Source: Prunus persica
Lineage: Eukaryota; Streptophyta; Magnoliopsida; Rosales; Rosaceae
DNA length: 64,000 bases
Assembly (NCBI RefSeq): GCF_000346465.2
Contig: NC_034016.1
Coordinates: 1,937,352 to 2,001,351, forward strand
Reading direction: 5' to 3'
This document shows, piece by piece, positions 31,242-43,472 of this stretch. Position numbers and translations under genes: made by a program. The stretch's first letter is position 1, and every line of letters starts with the position of its first letter. The notes beneath the pieces were generated by a model. It had not been told where the DNA came from and searched no databases. It saw only the letters and a program-made list of their open reading frames with translations.

Positions 31242-34200
31242 ATGAAGCTTCCTCAGCATGATCCATGCGGGAATAACCAAACAGCCTCTGCATCTCCTAC
31301 TTCAGCTGAATCATGGAAGCATGATGTGTTTTTGAGTTTCCGGGGTGAAGACACTCGCAGGGGCTTTATTTCTCATTTAGACCGTGCATTGGCGTACTGG
31401 CAAGCAATGACAACTTTCAAGCACGACCGAGACATTGAAGTAGGACCAATTTCTCCGGAGCTGTTGACCACAATTGAACAATCACATCTTGCCATCATTG
31501 TTCTCTCCCCCAATTATGCTTCTTCCACGTGGTGCTTGGATGAACTTTCCAAGATTCTTGAATGCATCCAGGAGCAGGACACCAGAATTCTGCCAATCTT
31601 TTATAATGTGGATCCTTCCGATGTACGAAACCAAAGGGGGAGTTTTGCGGAAGCCTTCACTAAGCATGAAGAAAGGTTTAGTGAAGATGTAAAGAAGGTG
31701 AATCGGTGGAGAGCTGCTTTAAGAAAAGTAGCGAATCTATCTGCGTGGGATTCAAAGAATTATAGGTAAGTGTACATATCCATGCATGAACAACTTGCTT
31801 GTGTCTTAACAAGAGCCCTACTTGGAGGTTACTTTTCAGTTCTTGCCTTAATCAATAACCTTGGAGGTTATATTTACGGATTAATGGTTATTTTGCTTTT
31901 CTTCCTTGTAGGTCGGAAGCAGAGCTTGTCGAAGAAATTGTCAAATGTGTGTGGAAGGAAGTCCATCCTACATTCATGTTGTCAGGTTCTCTAGAGAATT
32001 TAGTTGGAATTGATTTTGCACTTAAACAACTACAATTGCATTTAGCTCCCGAAGAAAATGACGTCCGCTTTATAGGGATATGGGGGATGGGCGGGGTAGG
32101 CAAAACAACCCTTGCTAACTTAGTTTTTCAGAAAATTTCCCATCATTTTGAACATAGCCGTTTTCTATCTGATGTGAGAAAGAAGAAGCTCTCAGATCTG
32201 CAAACACAAATTCTTTTCCCCATTTTGAAGGGAGATCATATTTGGGATGAATGGGAGGGAACCTTTTTTATTAAGAAGTATTTATGCAATAAAAAGGTAC
32301 TTCTCGTCCTTGATGATGCAGATCAATTAAGCCAACTAGAAAAACTGGTTGGAGAGAAAAATTGGTTTGGTGCGGGGAGTAGAATCATCATCACAGCTAG
32401 AAATGAATGTCTACTAGTTCAGCATGGTACAATGAACCATAAGGTCGATGTGTTAAGTGATGATGAAGCTCTTGAGCTCTTTTGTCAACATGCCTTTAAG
32501 AATGATCAGCCTGAGGAAGGTTTTCAAGAACTGTCTCAGCATTTCCTACATTATGCAAAAGGCCTTCCATTAGCTCTTAAAATTTTGGGGCGTTCTTTGT
32601 ATGGGAGAGATCAAAATGTATGGAAAAGTGCGTTGTATAATCTAAACAAAATTCCTGAACCAGAAATTTTTGATTCACTCAAAGTGAGTTATTATGGATT
32701 AAAAGAGATGGAGAAGAAAATGTTTCTCCATGTTGCGTGTCTCCATAGAGGGAGGGATAAAGAGCAAGTAATTGAAACACTAGACAGTATCCTTGACATT
32801 TCCAGTCGTATTGGGATAGATATTCTTGTTGAGACATCTCTCTTAACTATTGAGAAACTCCACTCTCAGGGAAACAGTGTTGAGATGCATGACTTGATAC
32901 AAGAAATGGCATGGAGAATTGTTCGAGAAGAGTCTCCCGAAGAACCTGGTAAACGCAGTCTTTTATGGTGTCGCAACGACATTTTTCATGCATTCATGAA
33001 CAATACGGTAAGAGGTTATGTAGAAATACTATATATATGTATTTATGTCTTTGCACACCTGTACACTCGAGTGAATTATTGAACGCGAGAATCAGTTTCT
33101 TCAATGTGGAATTAACTGTTTCCTTTTTCTTAATTATATATTAGGTTACTGAAGCAATTGAAGGCATAGCCTTACGCCTGCCCGAATTAGAAGTGGTGCA
33201 CTGGAATTGTACTGAAGCCTTTGATAAGATGCAGGGGTTAAGGTTTCTTGAATTTGATAATGTTATGATTTCTTCAGCCCCTAAAGTTCTTCCAAATTCC
33301 TTAAGAATTATTCGTTGGAATTGGTATCCTTCGAAATCGCTCCCACCAAGGTTTGAACCATGTTTCCTCGCTAAACTTGAGATGTGTTATAGCAAACTTG
33401 TCCGCCTTTGGGATGGAGCAAAGGTACCGTGAGATTATTGAATATGGCATTTTGTAATTATTAATATTTTGAGTGTGAATGTACCTTGTTCTAACTTGTA
33501 AGGTTTTGGAAACTTATAATTCAACAACTTTTATGTACTGTACAGGATTTCCCGAAGTTGAAACATATGGATCTTAGTTACTCTGATAAATTGACTAGTG
33601 TCCCAGATTTCACACGAATTACAAATCTTGAGGATTTGATTCTGGATGGTTGTACGGATTTACTTGAGGTTCACTCGTCTATTGCAGTTCACAAAAAGCT
33701 GAAGGTTTTGGACCTTCGTGACTGTACAAGTGTTAGGACTCTCCCAAGTGAGTTGGAAATGGATTCTCTTGAATTCTTCAGTATTTCTGGCTGCTCAAAA
33801 GTGAACAAGATTCCAGAATTTGGGGAACATATGAAGAACTTGTCAATGCTTGGTCTAGGTGGGACTGCTATTGCGCAAATACCTTCATCAGTTGAACGTC
33901 TGGTTGGCCTTGTTGAGCTAAATATAAGTGATTGCAAAAGTCTCTTGGGTCTCCCGAGTGCGATATGTAAATTGAATTCTCTTAAAACACTTCGTATGTT
34001 GGGATGCTCAAAAGTTGACAAACTCTCAGGGGAGATGGAGTGTTTAGAGAATCTTGATTTAAGAGGAACAGCTATGAGAGATCCGCTTCTTGTTATGAAA
34101 AACCTTAAACGTCTATCCTTCAGCGGATCAGTTGCTAAACCATCCGCTTGCATTGGCAATGGCATTGCCGCTTGGGGTTTGGTTTTGTCTTCTCTACATC

Positions 34201-35312
34201 ATTTATGCTCTTTGACAAAATTAGATCTGAGTGATTGTAATATTGGTGAAGGAGCCATTCCCGATGGTATCGGCAACTTGTCTTCTTTACGATGGTTACT
34301 TCTGTGTGGAAACAATTTCGTCAGCCTTCCCGCAAGCATTAGATTGCTTTCTAACCTTGACTGTCTTGAATTGCAGAGGTGCAAAAGGCTTGAGCAATTG
34401 CCAGATCTTCCGTCAAATAGTTTCTTATACGTAGATGTAAATGATTGTACTTCCTTGAAGAGGTTGTCAGATCCATCAAAGTCGAGCGGAGGAGCCAACG
34501 TGTATGATTTTATTTTCACCTGTCTAAATTGCTTCAGCTTGGTTGAAGAAGAAGGCTGGATTAATAGAATATTTGCAATGATAATGAGATTGGCCAGTGA
34601 GGTACTCTCAGTTCTTTCGCTGAGTGAATATATATATCATGATATAATTTACTTTTTCTATAATAAATATGTTATAATGGTACTTCTCTTGGTACAGGGT
34701 CTCTATCCAATGTGGACTGGTAACTTAATTGTATGCCCTGGAAGTGAGATTCCAGATTGGTTCGAGAATCCGAGTGTGGGAGATTCAATAACTATGGAAC
34801 TGCCTCTACCTCCACAACCATGTAGCGACTGGGTTGGTATTGCTTTATGTGTCGTTTTTGAAGATTCTGAATATTTGCAAAATCCAGACACCCTTCTTGA
34901 TTATGATTTTTTGAAAATTGAATGTCTGTCGGGTGCGCATGAGACTTTGACAGTGGGGCATCTTGAGTCACAACACCTTTGGCATTTTTATTTGCCTCGC
35001 GATGATATTAAGCATCAAATCCAAGTCCAACTGAAAGGAAAAGAGGATGGCTCGTGCAGTCATCGCTTTTCATTCAAATCGCATTATCGTTTAAAAGGAT
35101 CTCCAGACAAATTCCTCGAAACAAGCTCGATTATAAAGAAATGTGGGGTACGTTTGGTGTTCGAAAGAGATTTGGAAGAATTCAGCCGAATACTGAAAAT
35201 CCCGAAGCCAGCACTACTTGATGCATACAGCAGTGACGAGGAGGCAGGCCCAATTGGTAGTAGTGGAAGTGGTAGCTCTGATGACAAAAATGAACCAGGA
35301 AATGAGCTCTGA
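31242..35312 (+). CDS. TIR-NBS-LRR (TNL) immune receptor, five exons
   Basis: Exons 31242-31765, 31912-33007, 33145-33423, 33546-34601 and 34698-35312 join in frame to 1,189 aa. TIR domain residues ~25-175: KHDVFLSFRGEDTRRGFISH and SPNYASSTWCLDEL, with the conserved NADase glutamate in CLDEL. NB-ARC ~205-510: P-loop GMGGVGKTT (233-241), kinase-2 VLLVLDDAD (304-312), GSRIIITAR, GLPLAL and MHD (500-502). The RNBS-D block reads FLHVACLHRG, where TNLs usually have FLDIACF. Leucine-rich repeats fill ~560-930. The last exon holds a post-LRR (C-JID type) domain (IVCPGSEIPDWFENPSVGDS) and an acidic Ser/Gly tail. TNLs sense pathogen effectors and signal through TIR NADase activity. Intron 4 (34602-34697) is 96 nt without stops, so its retention would keep the frame. 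No disabling lesion is seen; an acceptor-like 'ttgcag' just before the ATG may end a leader intron. Confidence 0.92.
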
Positions 35313-35611
35313 TGAACGCGATGGACCAATCAGCAAAAGATTGAATGACCAAAGATATTTGAAGATAAGGCTTTTATAGGAAGACTGAAATTGGTTATTC
35401 CCAGTTCCCAGTAAAAGCAGTATCTGTTGTTGTTAAAGGCAAGTTTGCATATCAAACTGATACACAGCCGAAGTACCTTACTTATCCTATAAATTGTTGG
35501 AACTATTGTCCCGTGAATGCCTTTTTTTTTTGTTATGCCCTAGTTCTGTGTATTGGGAGCATAGATGTAACAAAGCTGCCCCCATCATACCATCCCTCAT
35601 TCATAAGCACA

Positions 35612-36390
35612 CTACACCACAAATTCACATCTATAGCGCTTCAAAAACACAATAGATCCTCAATTTATTGATTAATCTCAAGCTGAGCACTCAAACTCGA
35701 TTAGTTTTCGTTACATCAAATTAAGAATATCCAAAACTTGTTCACCTATAAGAACTACCAACCTCCATGTTGGGTTTGCAGACATGTAAGCTTGAAAGAA
35801 CTGTGATAAGGCTCACGTTTTTTACAGCACAAGTTTAAGAGCAGACTTGTTTACCTTTCCTACCATCAACCTCTATAATACATGAATAAGAAATTTGTAT
35901 CCCAAGCAATAATCTCAAGCACACGACACCACAAATTCACATCTATAGCACTTCAAAAACACAATAGATCCTCAATTTATTGATTAATCTCAAGCTGAGC
36001 ACTCAAACTCAATTAATTTTCGTTACATTAAATTAAGAAAATCCAAAACTAGTTCACCTATAACATACAATGAAATTTCATCTACTTCGTGATACTTTTT
36101 AGGAAAAGAAAAAACCTACATACAAAGAGGGAAAAAGAAAAAGAATAGTGGATGGACAATTAGGGAGCTGCTTTGTAGTTTTCATAGGTACACTTTTTTC
36201 AATCATCTATATGCATACATGTACTTGATTTAGAAGAACTACGTACCAACCTCCATGTTGGGTTTGCAGACATGTAACCTTGAAAGAACTGTGATCAGGC
36301 TCATTTTTTTTACAGCTCCAGTTTAAGAGCAGACTCGTTTACCTTTCCTACTGTCAACCTGCATAATACATGAATAAGAAATTTGTTGGT
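35612..36390 (+). repeat. Local direct duplication
   Basis: 35612-35898 is repeated from 35926, sharing 'accacaaattcacatctata', 'aacacaatagatcctcaatt' and 'tgattaatctcaagctgagc'. The second copy is interrupted by about 170 bp (roughly 36064-36235) and then resumes with 'accaacctccatgttgggtt' and 'tacatgaataagaaatttgt'. Non-coding. Confidence 0.85.
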
Positions 36391-37629
36391 TAAAGTAATT
36401 AAAGAAAGTATACATATATGTGAAAAGCATGAAAGATTGCTTATGTAAACAATAGGGAATATTTATCTATACATAGGATGAGCCTGACAAGTTTTTTTGG
36501 TGGTTCTTATACTAGTACTGTCACCAGTCCATATTAGAACAAAATTCTGCTACAGGTTTTAATGCTTTACATGCATTGCATTAACCAAGCAATAATTCTC
36601 AATCACAATTATTCATATTATCCCATCAAACTAGAATCTGTCTATCTAAGCATTCATATAATATAAATAGCAAAAATAGAAACATATATGATATGAGAAT
36701 ATAAATTTACACAACAGTAACAAGAAAACTGAAGTAATAACAATCTGTCTTTCCTTACCTTTTCCCCAGCAACCAAAGAAAAGCAAAGACAAACCCTGCA
36801 ATCCAAAAAAGAAAAAAAAAAAAAAAAAAACCACCAAGTATGCATCTGTGCAACCGCATAACATTAAATTTCACACCATGTTTGCAATTGAAACCTCGCC
36901 TTGCCAACCAAAAAGGCACAGAAAAGCAAATCTCTACCGGAAGCCAAACAGCAAACATCTCTTAATTAACATAAATGTACAAGGACAAACACAATCAATG
37001 AGTGAAGATGAAAATGTTTCCCGATTTGAGTAAATTCACAATACAATAGAAAATTTCAACAAAACAACTGCAATCACAGTAAGAACCAGTGAAAATTTTA
37101 TAATAATAAAAAATAAGCCTAATATTTCTAGAAATTTAAGCAAACAAAAGAGGAAGCTGCAAACTACTGATCCCCACACACTGAAATTAACATCTGCAAA
37201 AATAAATCCATTTAACAATCAAACCATCAATGCAGATAAAAGGGGAAACAAAATCGTAGTGCTGTTTGTGGGTTTGGTTAGTTTTGGGGAAACGAGAGAA
37301 TCAGAAGAAGAGAGAGAGAGACACACGACGGAGGGCATTGACCGCTGCGGAGAAGGCAAACAAATAGAACATAGCCCTAGATTTATGTACTCATGACACA
37401 ACAAGAAATAGATTAGAATATGAAGATGAAGAAAGGGGTTTACCATCAATGAGGCGATGGAGAGATTCGAGACTGCGCCGACGTAGAGAAGATTGAGCGA
37501 GAGATAGAGTGAGACAGAGAGTAAGTGTGGTTTCATTTATTTTGGGGTTTGGGTACGGGAAATTTTAAACAGCCCCACTCTGGTTTTCAGTTTCCCCGCG
37601 CGCTCAATAGTGTATTTTTTATAAACTGC

Positions 37630-38380
37630 TGAATTAATGGATTGGCAAAGAGAATTTGTGTGAATTAATAATTAAAGGGTATTTAAGAGATAATAGTGGG
37701 TGTAAAGATAAGATTGTGTTTTTTATATTTGGTTTGTAAAAGTCTAGGGGGAGGGAAGGCTATCCTGTCCCAGGGCCAAGGCATATCAAAGCCTCTGTGA
37801 GGACTTACAGAGAGGGTCTTTAATCTCATTCTTTGGTTTTTACAGATTACCCACCAAGAGGGATTATCGATAGTGAGACTTGAACTTAGGCCTTGATAGC
37901 GAAGAGAACAATCATTACCAACTCAATTAATAGGATTGTGTTTTTTCAAATTTACATGGTGGGTGAGAAGTTAAGGTGGATGAGAAAATAAGACATGGGT
38001 GGAAATAGTAACATTCATATGTAAATCATGAGGAATGTCACACATATACAGAGAAAGAAAGCAGAACACCTAAGAGGAAAAGGGCATTAAACTTGGCGTT
38101 TATTTAGGAATTATTTTTATTTTTTTAATTTACGTTTTTTAAGGAAATATATTTGGTATGTTTTAATTATGAGAAAAATTAAAGTTGAGGATACGAATCC
38201 CTAATGGATTAGTAAAGAGAATTTGTTTGAATTAATAATTAAAGGATATTTTAAAAATAATAGTAGGTGAAAAGATACGTTTTTTCAAATTTATATGGTG
38301 GATGAGAAAATTGAATAAGGGATAAAAATTGTAGCACTCATATGTAAATCACAATGAATATCACACATATACAGAAATAA
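37630..38380 (+). repeat. Diverged direct duplication
   Basis: 37632-37735 plus 37943-38056 corresponds to 38208-38376: shared 'gaattaataattaaagg', 'tttttcaaattta', 'catatgtaaatca' and 'tcacacatatacaga'. The first copy is split by about 200 bp (37740-37940) with its own character, probably a later insertion. Confidence 0.7.
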
Positions 38381-38579
38381 ATCAATTAACAAAACATTTT
38401 GTTCTCATGTAAGGAATTGACCCAAATAAGCAAAGTATTGATGATTATTCTTCTTTTTTATTATTATCTAAATTTGGGCAAACAAGGAGGAGCAAGAAAA
38501 CTTTAAAACTTTGGACTGTTGAAAGAAGAAAACTCAAGAGTGGTTTGACTAAGAGAAAGAACGAAAGAAAGAAAGAAAG

Positions 38580-40940
38580 ATGTGTTCTTTAGGAGGTATG
38601 GTATTGACTCTTTCAAGCTTTCTGTGCTTGTTGCTGGTCTTAGTTCTCATTAAGACCCTTCACAAGCTATGGTGGACTCCAACTCGCATACAGAAGCAGA
38701 TGGGTCTGCAGGGGATCCAAGGCCCTCCTTACAGACTCATCCATGGAAACAACAAAGAAATTTCCCAGATGATGAAAGAAGCCATGGCCAGGCCCAAAAG
38801 TATATCCCACGACACACTTCCTTTAGTCCAACCTCACATTCACTACTGGACCAAGATTTATGGTAAGAAATTATCTCAATTAGCTAGCTTTTTTGTTTTT
38901 TTTGGTTGTGGTTTTTGTTCCAAGTATTAAATATTGGTCATCTTTATCAACAGGAAAGAATTATCTGCAGTGGCATGGTTCTCAAGCTCAATTGGTGATC
39001 ACAGAACCCGAATTGTGCAAACAGATACTGAATAACAAAGATGGAGCTTATCCAAAAAAAGAGGTCCAAAACTTTGTAAAGAAGCTATTAGGAGATGGCC
39101 TGGTGTCAACAACCAAAGCTGAAAAATGGGAAAAATTGAGAAAGTTGGCCACTCTTTCTTTCCACGGAGAGAGCTTAAAAGTAAGTTTCTTTGCCGTTGA
39201 TGGTAATTTCTTGCAAAGAGTAGTGTAGTAAACTAGGTATGGTAGTGAAGTCAAATCTGATGGGATGGTATTGTTTTACTAGAGTATGATTCCAGCAATG
39301 GTAGCTAGTACTGAGACAATGCTAGGAAGGTGGAAAAATTATGAAGGAAAAGAGATTGATGTGCTTCAAGAGTTTAGGTTGTTGACTTCAGAAGTGATTT
39401 CCAGAACAGCATTTGGCAGCAGCTATATTGAAGGAAAGCATATTTTTGAGATGTTGACCAAGTTAGGCTTCATAATCTACAAAAATTATCTCGCAATCAG
39501 GGTTCCTGTCATTAGGTAACTTCATTTCAACTAAATCATTGGGGAACCGCATGGATAGCCATTCAATCTCCGTTCTCTTAGTTATTGATTGATTGATTGA
39601 TTAATGTTTGACATTCTTACTTCTCAATATAAATGGCATCCGAATGATCTTTGGTTGGTCAATTTTGGGATCCATTCAATTTGCTAGCATGCACTATATA
39701 CCTTACTATGTTAATAAACACAGATTCATGCCTAAAAAATTCTCTCTGTATCTTCTTCAAAAAATCTGACTCATGCTTATGCTCTCCCTAAAATAGATGA
39801 GATATTGATGCAAATACAAAATTTGAATTGAGCACAAATTTGCACTATAGCCATGAGAAACATACTCAAACGAATTTGCAATATATAGCCGGGAGAAACG
39901 TACTCAATTTCATTTTCGTTGTTTAGTTGGAGCATTATGCAGAGAACCATTCTTCTTTTATTGTTTTCCCATATGAGTGAGCATTACTTCTGTTCTCATG
40001 TGTTAGTCTTTCATTGAAAATTGCAGTAAGTTCTTCAAAACCAGTGATGAGATAGAATCGGAGAAACTTGAGAAAGGTATACGGGACTCTATAATAGAGA
40101 TTATTAAGAAAAGAGAAGAAAAGGCAATGACCGGAGTTGAAGACAGATTTGGAAGTGATTATCTTGGATTACTTGTAAAGGCTCAACATGATGCCAATGA
40201 CAGCCAGAGGATTTCGGTGGACGAAGTAGTTGATGATTGCAAGACGTTTTACATGTCCGGACAAGAAACTACTACTACTTTGCTTTCTTGGACTGTCTTG
40301 CTTCTGGCAATCCATACAGATTGGCAAGAGAAAGCAAGAAAGGAGGTCATACAATTATTTGGCAAAGAAACTCCACATCCCGATGGCATTTCCAAACTGA
40401 AAACAGTAAGAAAGTCAAGAACACAATGAATTCCTCTTGTAAGTGGCAGAAATATATTCTCAATTAAAATTTTAAATCCTGATTTGTTATCTCTGTTTCA
40501 TTTTCATGCAGATTAGTATGATCATTAATGAGTCTCTAAGGTTATACCCTCCACCTGTTTCAATTATAAGGAAAGTTGAAAAGGAAGTTAGACTGGGAAA
40601 GCTCACTCTTCCTCCTAATCTTGACTTGGTTATCTCAACCATAGCAATTCACCATGATCCTGAAATCTGGGGACAGGATGTGCATCTTTTCAAACCAGAG
40701 AGATTCTTGGAAGGGGTTGCTAAAGCAACTAACAATAACATAGGTGCATTCATACCATTTGGATTGGGACCTCGAACTTGTGTGGGTTTGAACTTTGGCT
40801 CCACTGAAGCGAAAATTGCCCTGTCAATGATTCTACAACGCTACTCCTTCACTCTTTCCCCTGGTTATGTTCACTTTCCCTTGCATTATCTTACAGTTCG
40901 GCCGCAGCTTGGAGTTCAGGTAATACTACACTCACTTTGA
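38580..40940 (+). CDS. Cytochrome P450, CYP72-clan (CYP749A-like), five exons
   Basis: Exons 38580-38862, 38954-39180, 39283-39515, 40027-40405 and 40512-40940 join in frame to 516 aa, full length for the family. An N-terminal membrane anchor (VLTLSSFLCLLLVLVLI) would hold it in the endoplasmic reticulum. Then come RIQKQMGLQGIQGPPYRL; the I-helix oxygen-binding motif SGQETTT; the E-x-x-R of ESLR; PERF; and the heme loop FGLGPRTCVG with the heme cysteine at residue 464. Wording near the start and the five-exon layout fit the CYP72 clan, closest in my recollection to CYP749A22-like proteins of rosids. P450s of this clan hydroxylate small molecules (hormones, terpenoids); the substrate here cannot be told. 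All splice sites are GT-AG and no lesion is seen. Confidence 0.92.
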
Positions 40941-41424
40941 ACTGAGAACACAATGATGTATGGATTGCGCCATGATTCTTGTGCTTGGTGTTGGTGTATC
41001 AAGTACCTGGACATTGATGCCTTTGGATATACTGCTAGCTTATAAACAGTGCAAGTGATACACTGATTGATTGTCATGAATTTTTATTAAAATAAATAAC
41101 CAACATCAGCACAAATGTCTTCGTACCTAGTGCATTAGATCCTTTGCTGCCTTCCATTTTGTAATCAAAACTGCTGTTTCTTTTTGGTTTTTTTTATTTT
41201 TGGTCATCGCCCGTTTAACAATATGTAGACAGATTGCAGTGCACTGATTTGATTATGGGAATTTATAGAATCATGTATTGGTTAATAGAAACATCGGAAC
41301 TTCCAGAATATTAACTGTTTGTTCATTGAGCTCGACTTTTCCAATTACCTCGAGTCAGAGAAATAGGTTGGATATTCAATAAATATACTCTGTAACATAT
41401 TTTTGTAATTATTTTTTTAATAAA

Positions 41425-41612
41425 TAGTATAGCCATAATGTAATATATTTCCCGCGTATAGCCGCGGGGCTATACTGCGGTTTTTTCCGTATCTTTGATG
41501 AGTAGAATAGCCGTGAGGCTATACAGCTTAAATACATTAAATAAAAGGTACAGCCGGTCGGCTATACTGGTGAACTTTTTTTTATTTAAATAGTATAGCT
41601 GCACGGCTATAC
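41425..41612. repeat. Second cluster of TATAGCC-N4-GGCTATA palindromes
   Basis: One half-site near 41425, then hairpins starting 41456 (GTATAGCCGCGGGGCTATAC), 41503, 41548 (GTACAGCCGGTCGGCTATAC) and 41593 (GTATAGCTGCACGGCTATAC), spaced about 47, 45 and 45 bp. Spacers have the same character as in the 22.8-23.9 kb array ('tttaaatata', 't-run + aaatagtatag'). Confidence 0.85.
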
Positions 41613-42166
41613 GTTTAAATATAAATAAATGAAAAGAAAAATTGATTAATACACACTCTTGCAGGGTATCTAAGAAATGAAACATTTGATACGCTCAGGA
41701 GACCTAAAGAACCTGAAGCAGGAATGAAACGGTATATAACACATCAACAATTATCTCATAAAGCTTTGTAGATCAACTGATAGCTTTCCGAGCTTTGTCA
41801 TAAAATCGTCATCTAATAAGGTGTAAAACGTTTAGAGCATTATGTTTTTAAAATGTCCACCGTTCAATCAACATCTCATAACCCTTTCCAAGTGTTTCGT
41901 ACCAAGATTGAGCTACACATACATATCGAAATCAAATTCATAAACTTGAAAAGAGGGTTTTTATTTTATTTAATTTTTTTTTAAACATTCATGTGTTTCG
42001 GAAAAGATAAGTTCTCGAAAAAATTCTCAAAATTTTCCATGTCAAGAATTGGCACGTGGCTTGCCACTATTACTATGGTGACCCTATTGCAAACTCGTAA
42101 TTTTAGGAAATCACAGGGACAAATTTGTCATTTAGCCTATCTACTTCTTAAGCCGAAACTTGTAAC

Positions 42167-42300
42167 TCCTATATAATGGGCCCTTGCAGAGGTAGGGTTT
42201 ACGATTCATAAACTTCCTCCTTGCTTTGAGCCTCCACTCAATCGGAGCAGTCTTAGCCGAAAATTAGCTCTCTCTATCTCTTTCTCTCTCTCTCTCTCTC
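42167..42300 (+). promoter_or_regulatory. Orphan promoter/leader-like segment
   Basis: 'cctatataatggg' (TATA-like, 42169-42181) is followed 15-20 bp later by 'aggtagggttta' (telo-box-like, common at transcription starts of ribosomal and housekeeping genes). A leader-like sequence and a (TC)n tract (about 42270-42300) follow. No convincing ORF comes after; the dispersed repeat begins directly downstream. It could be a gene relic or a captured promoter. Confidence 0.35.
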
Positions 42301-42302
42301 TA

Positions 42303-43340
42303 GGTTTTCTTGTCCGTGTATAGATTCTCGCACATAGTTCTTCTTGGAAACCTATTCTCTGTGAAAATTGTTTCCAGGATTTTATTTGTGCGTAAATCAA
42401 AATCCTCTCTGCTTGAACCTTCTCCTTAAAACCCATGGAGATGTGTTCCAATGTATATTGGATAACATTTTTGTTTCTTAACCCATTTCAATATTTTGAT
42501 TTTTCCCTTCACCTGGAATGCTTTGTTGCTGCTACGATGATTTTGCTTTTATTTTTTTTTAGGATTGGCCGTTGATAATTTTTCTTGGGATTTTATAGCA
42601 GTAACTAAGCGCGTACAAATATTTGGATTCCAATTTCTAGCTCGGATTGAAAAAAAAAATTGTGAAAATGGAACAAAGTTTCGATCAAACTTGTCACGGC
42701 ATAAAGGGGATCCAGCATTTTCACTACACAATTGAATCTGAGATTAGATGTATCATAGATCACTTGAATGTACTAAATACCATTTTTAAGTTGCAGAAAT
42801 ATTATTCAAGTTTTTAGACGTTGAAAACATAAGTGTTCATCTGAAGGCGTTCGCGAGTCAGTGTTGCTTTCAGCCTGGGTATTGCTAGTCGCTTTTTATT
42901 TTAAGGGTTTTTGTTCGAAATGGTCCTTTTCCTTTTGTTTCGAATTGGTCATTCGTATTATTTTTCTTTAGATAGATTCACATGGATGGCACAGATTCCA
43001 AATTTTATGGGTAGATTGGACAAATTCTAATTACTTTATCACTGTTTTAGTGCAAATTAATCCTAAAATTGATGGCAATATTGACGTAATTTGATGGTGG
43101 GATCAATTTGACACTGAAAAAAGTTGGAAGACCATTAGAATGTAAAAACTAATTGGAGGAAACTTTGGTATAAGTTCACGGACCATTTTGATAAAAACCC
43201 CTTATTTTAAATTTTAGGCACACCAATTGCGTTTATATTGTTTTAGCTTAATTATTTATTTGCCACTTGAAACTCAGTTCTAGTTTCACTTGCCCCGTGA
43301 AATTCAATTTGTGTCATGTTATCTCTTGAAACCCAACTAT
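42303..43340 (+). repeat. Dispersed non-coding repeat (both blocks contiguous)
   Basis: 42303-42668 matches 18424-18790, and 42960-43340 matches 21590-21975, in the same order and orientation. The 42.7-42.95 kb part has no evident partner. No coding frame is conserved between copies. Confidence 0.8.
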
Positions 43341-43439
43341 GTGTCTCACCTTGCCTCATTTCTGTATGCTCCAAAAGACACGTTAATTTTGCTAATATTG
43401 CACAAAAAGACCCACTTTTTGACTTTTAATAATGCTTAT

Positions 43440-43471
<32 letters not shown>
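43440..43471 (+). repeat. (TAA)n microsatellite
   Basis: About ten units of taa/ata within 'gtaataataat...atatg'. Confidence 0.9.

Positions 43472-43472
<1 letters not shown>

Larger units (their letters stand above)
35313..38579. other. Intergenic, with two local duplications and a possible minus-strand transcript
   Basis: Holds the duplications listed at 35612-36390 and 37630-38380. 36300-37550 contains minus-strand splice-like edges (e.g. 'ttgcag' acceptors near 36790 and 37200, a donor after 37443) and short ORFs such as 37219-37536. Homopolymers and lack of a recognisable protein make a non-coding or UTR-rich transcript as likely as a gene. 37740-37930 looks like a separate inserted repeat. 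A (gaaa)n run sits directly before the P450 start at 38580. Confidence 0.4.

Noticed and set aside
36646..36958. Minus-strand ORFs rich in Phe
   Set aside because: They run over a poly-A/T tract (FFFFFFF) in different frames and show no family; treated as non-coding.
37219..37536. 105-codon minus-strand ORF as a small protein gene
   Set aside because: A good donor and acceptor fall inside the ORF, so the frame would not be translated as shown, and none of the alternatives gave a recognisable protein.
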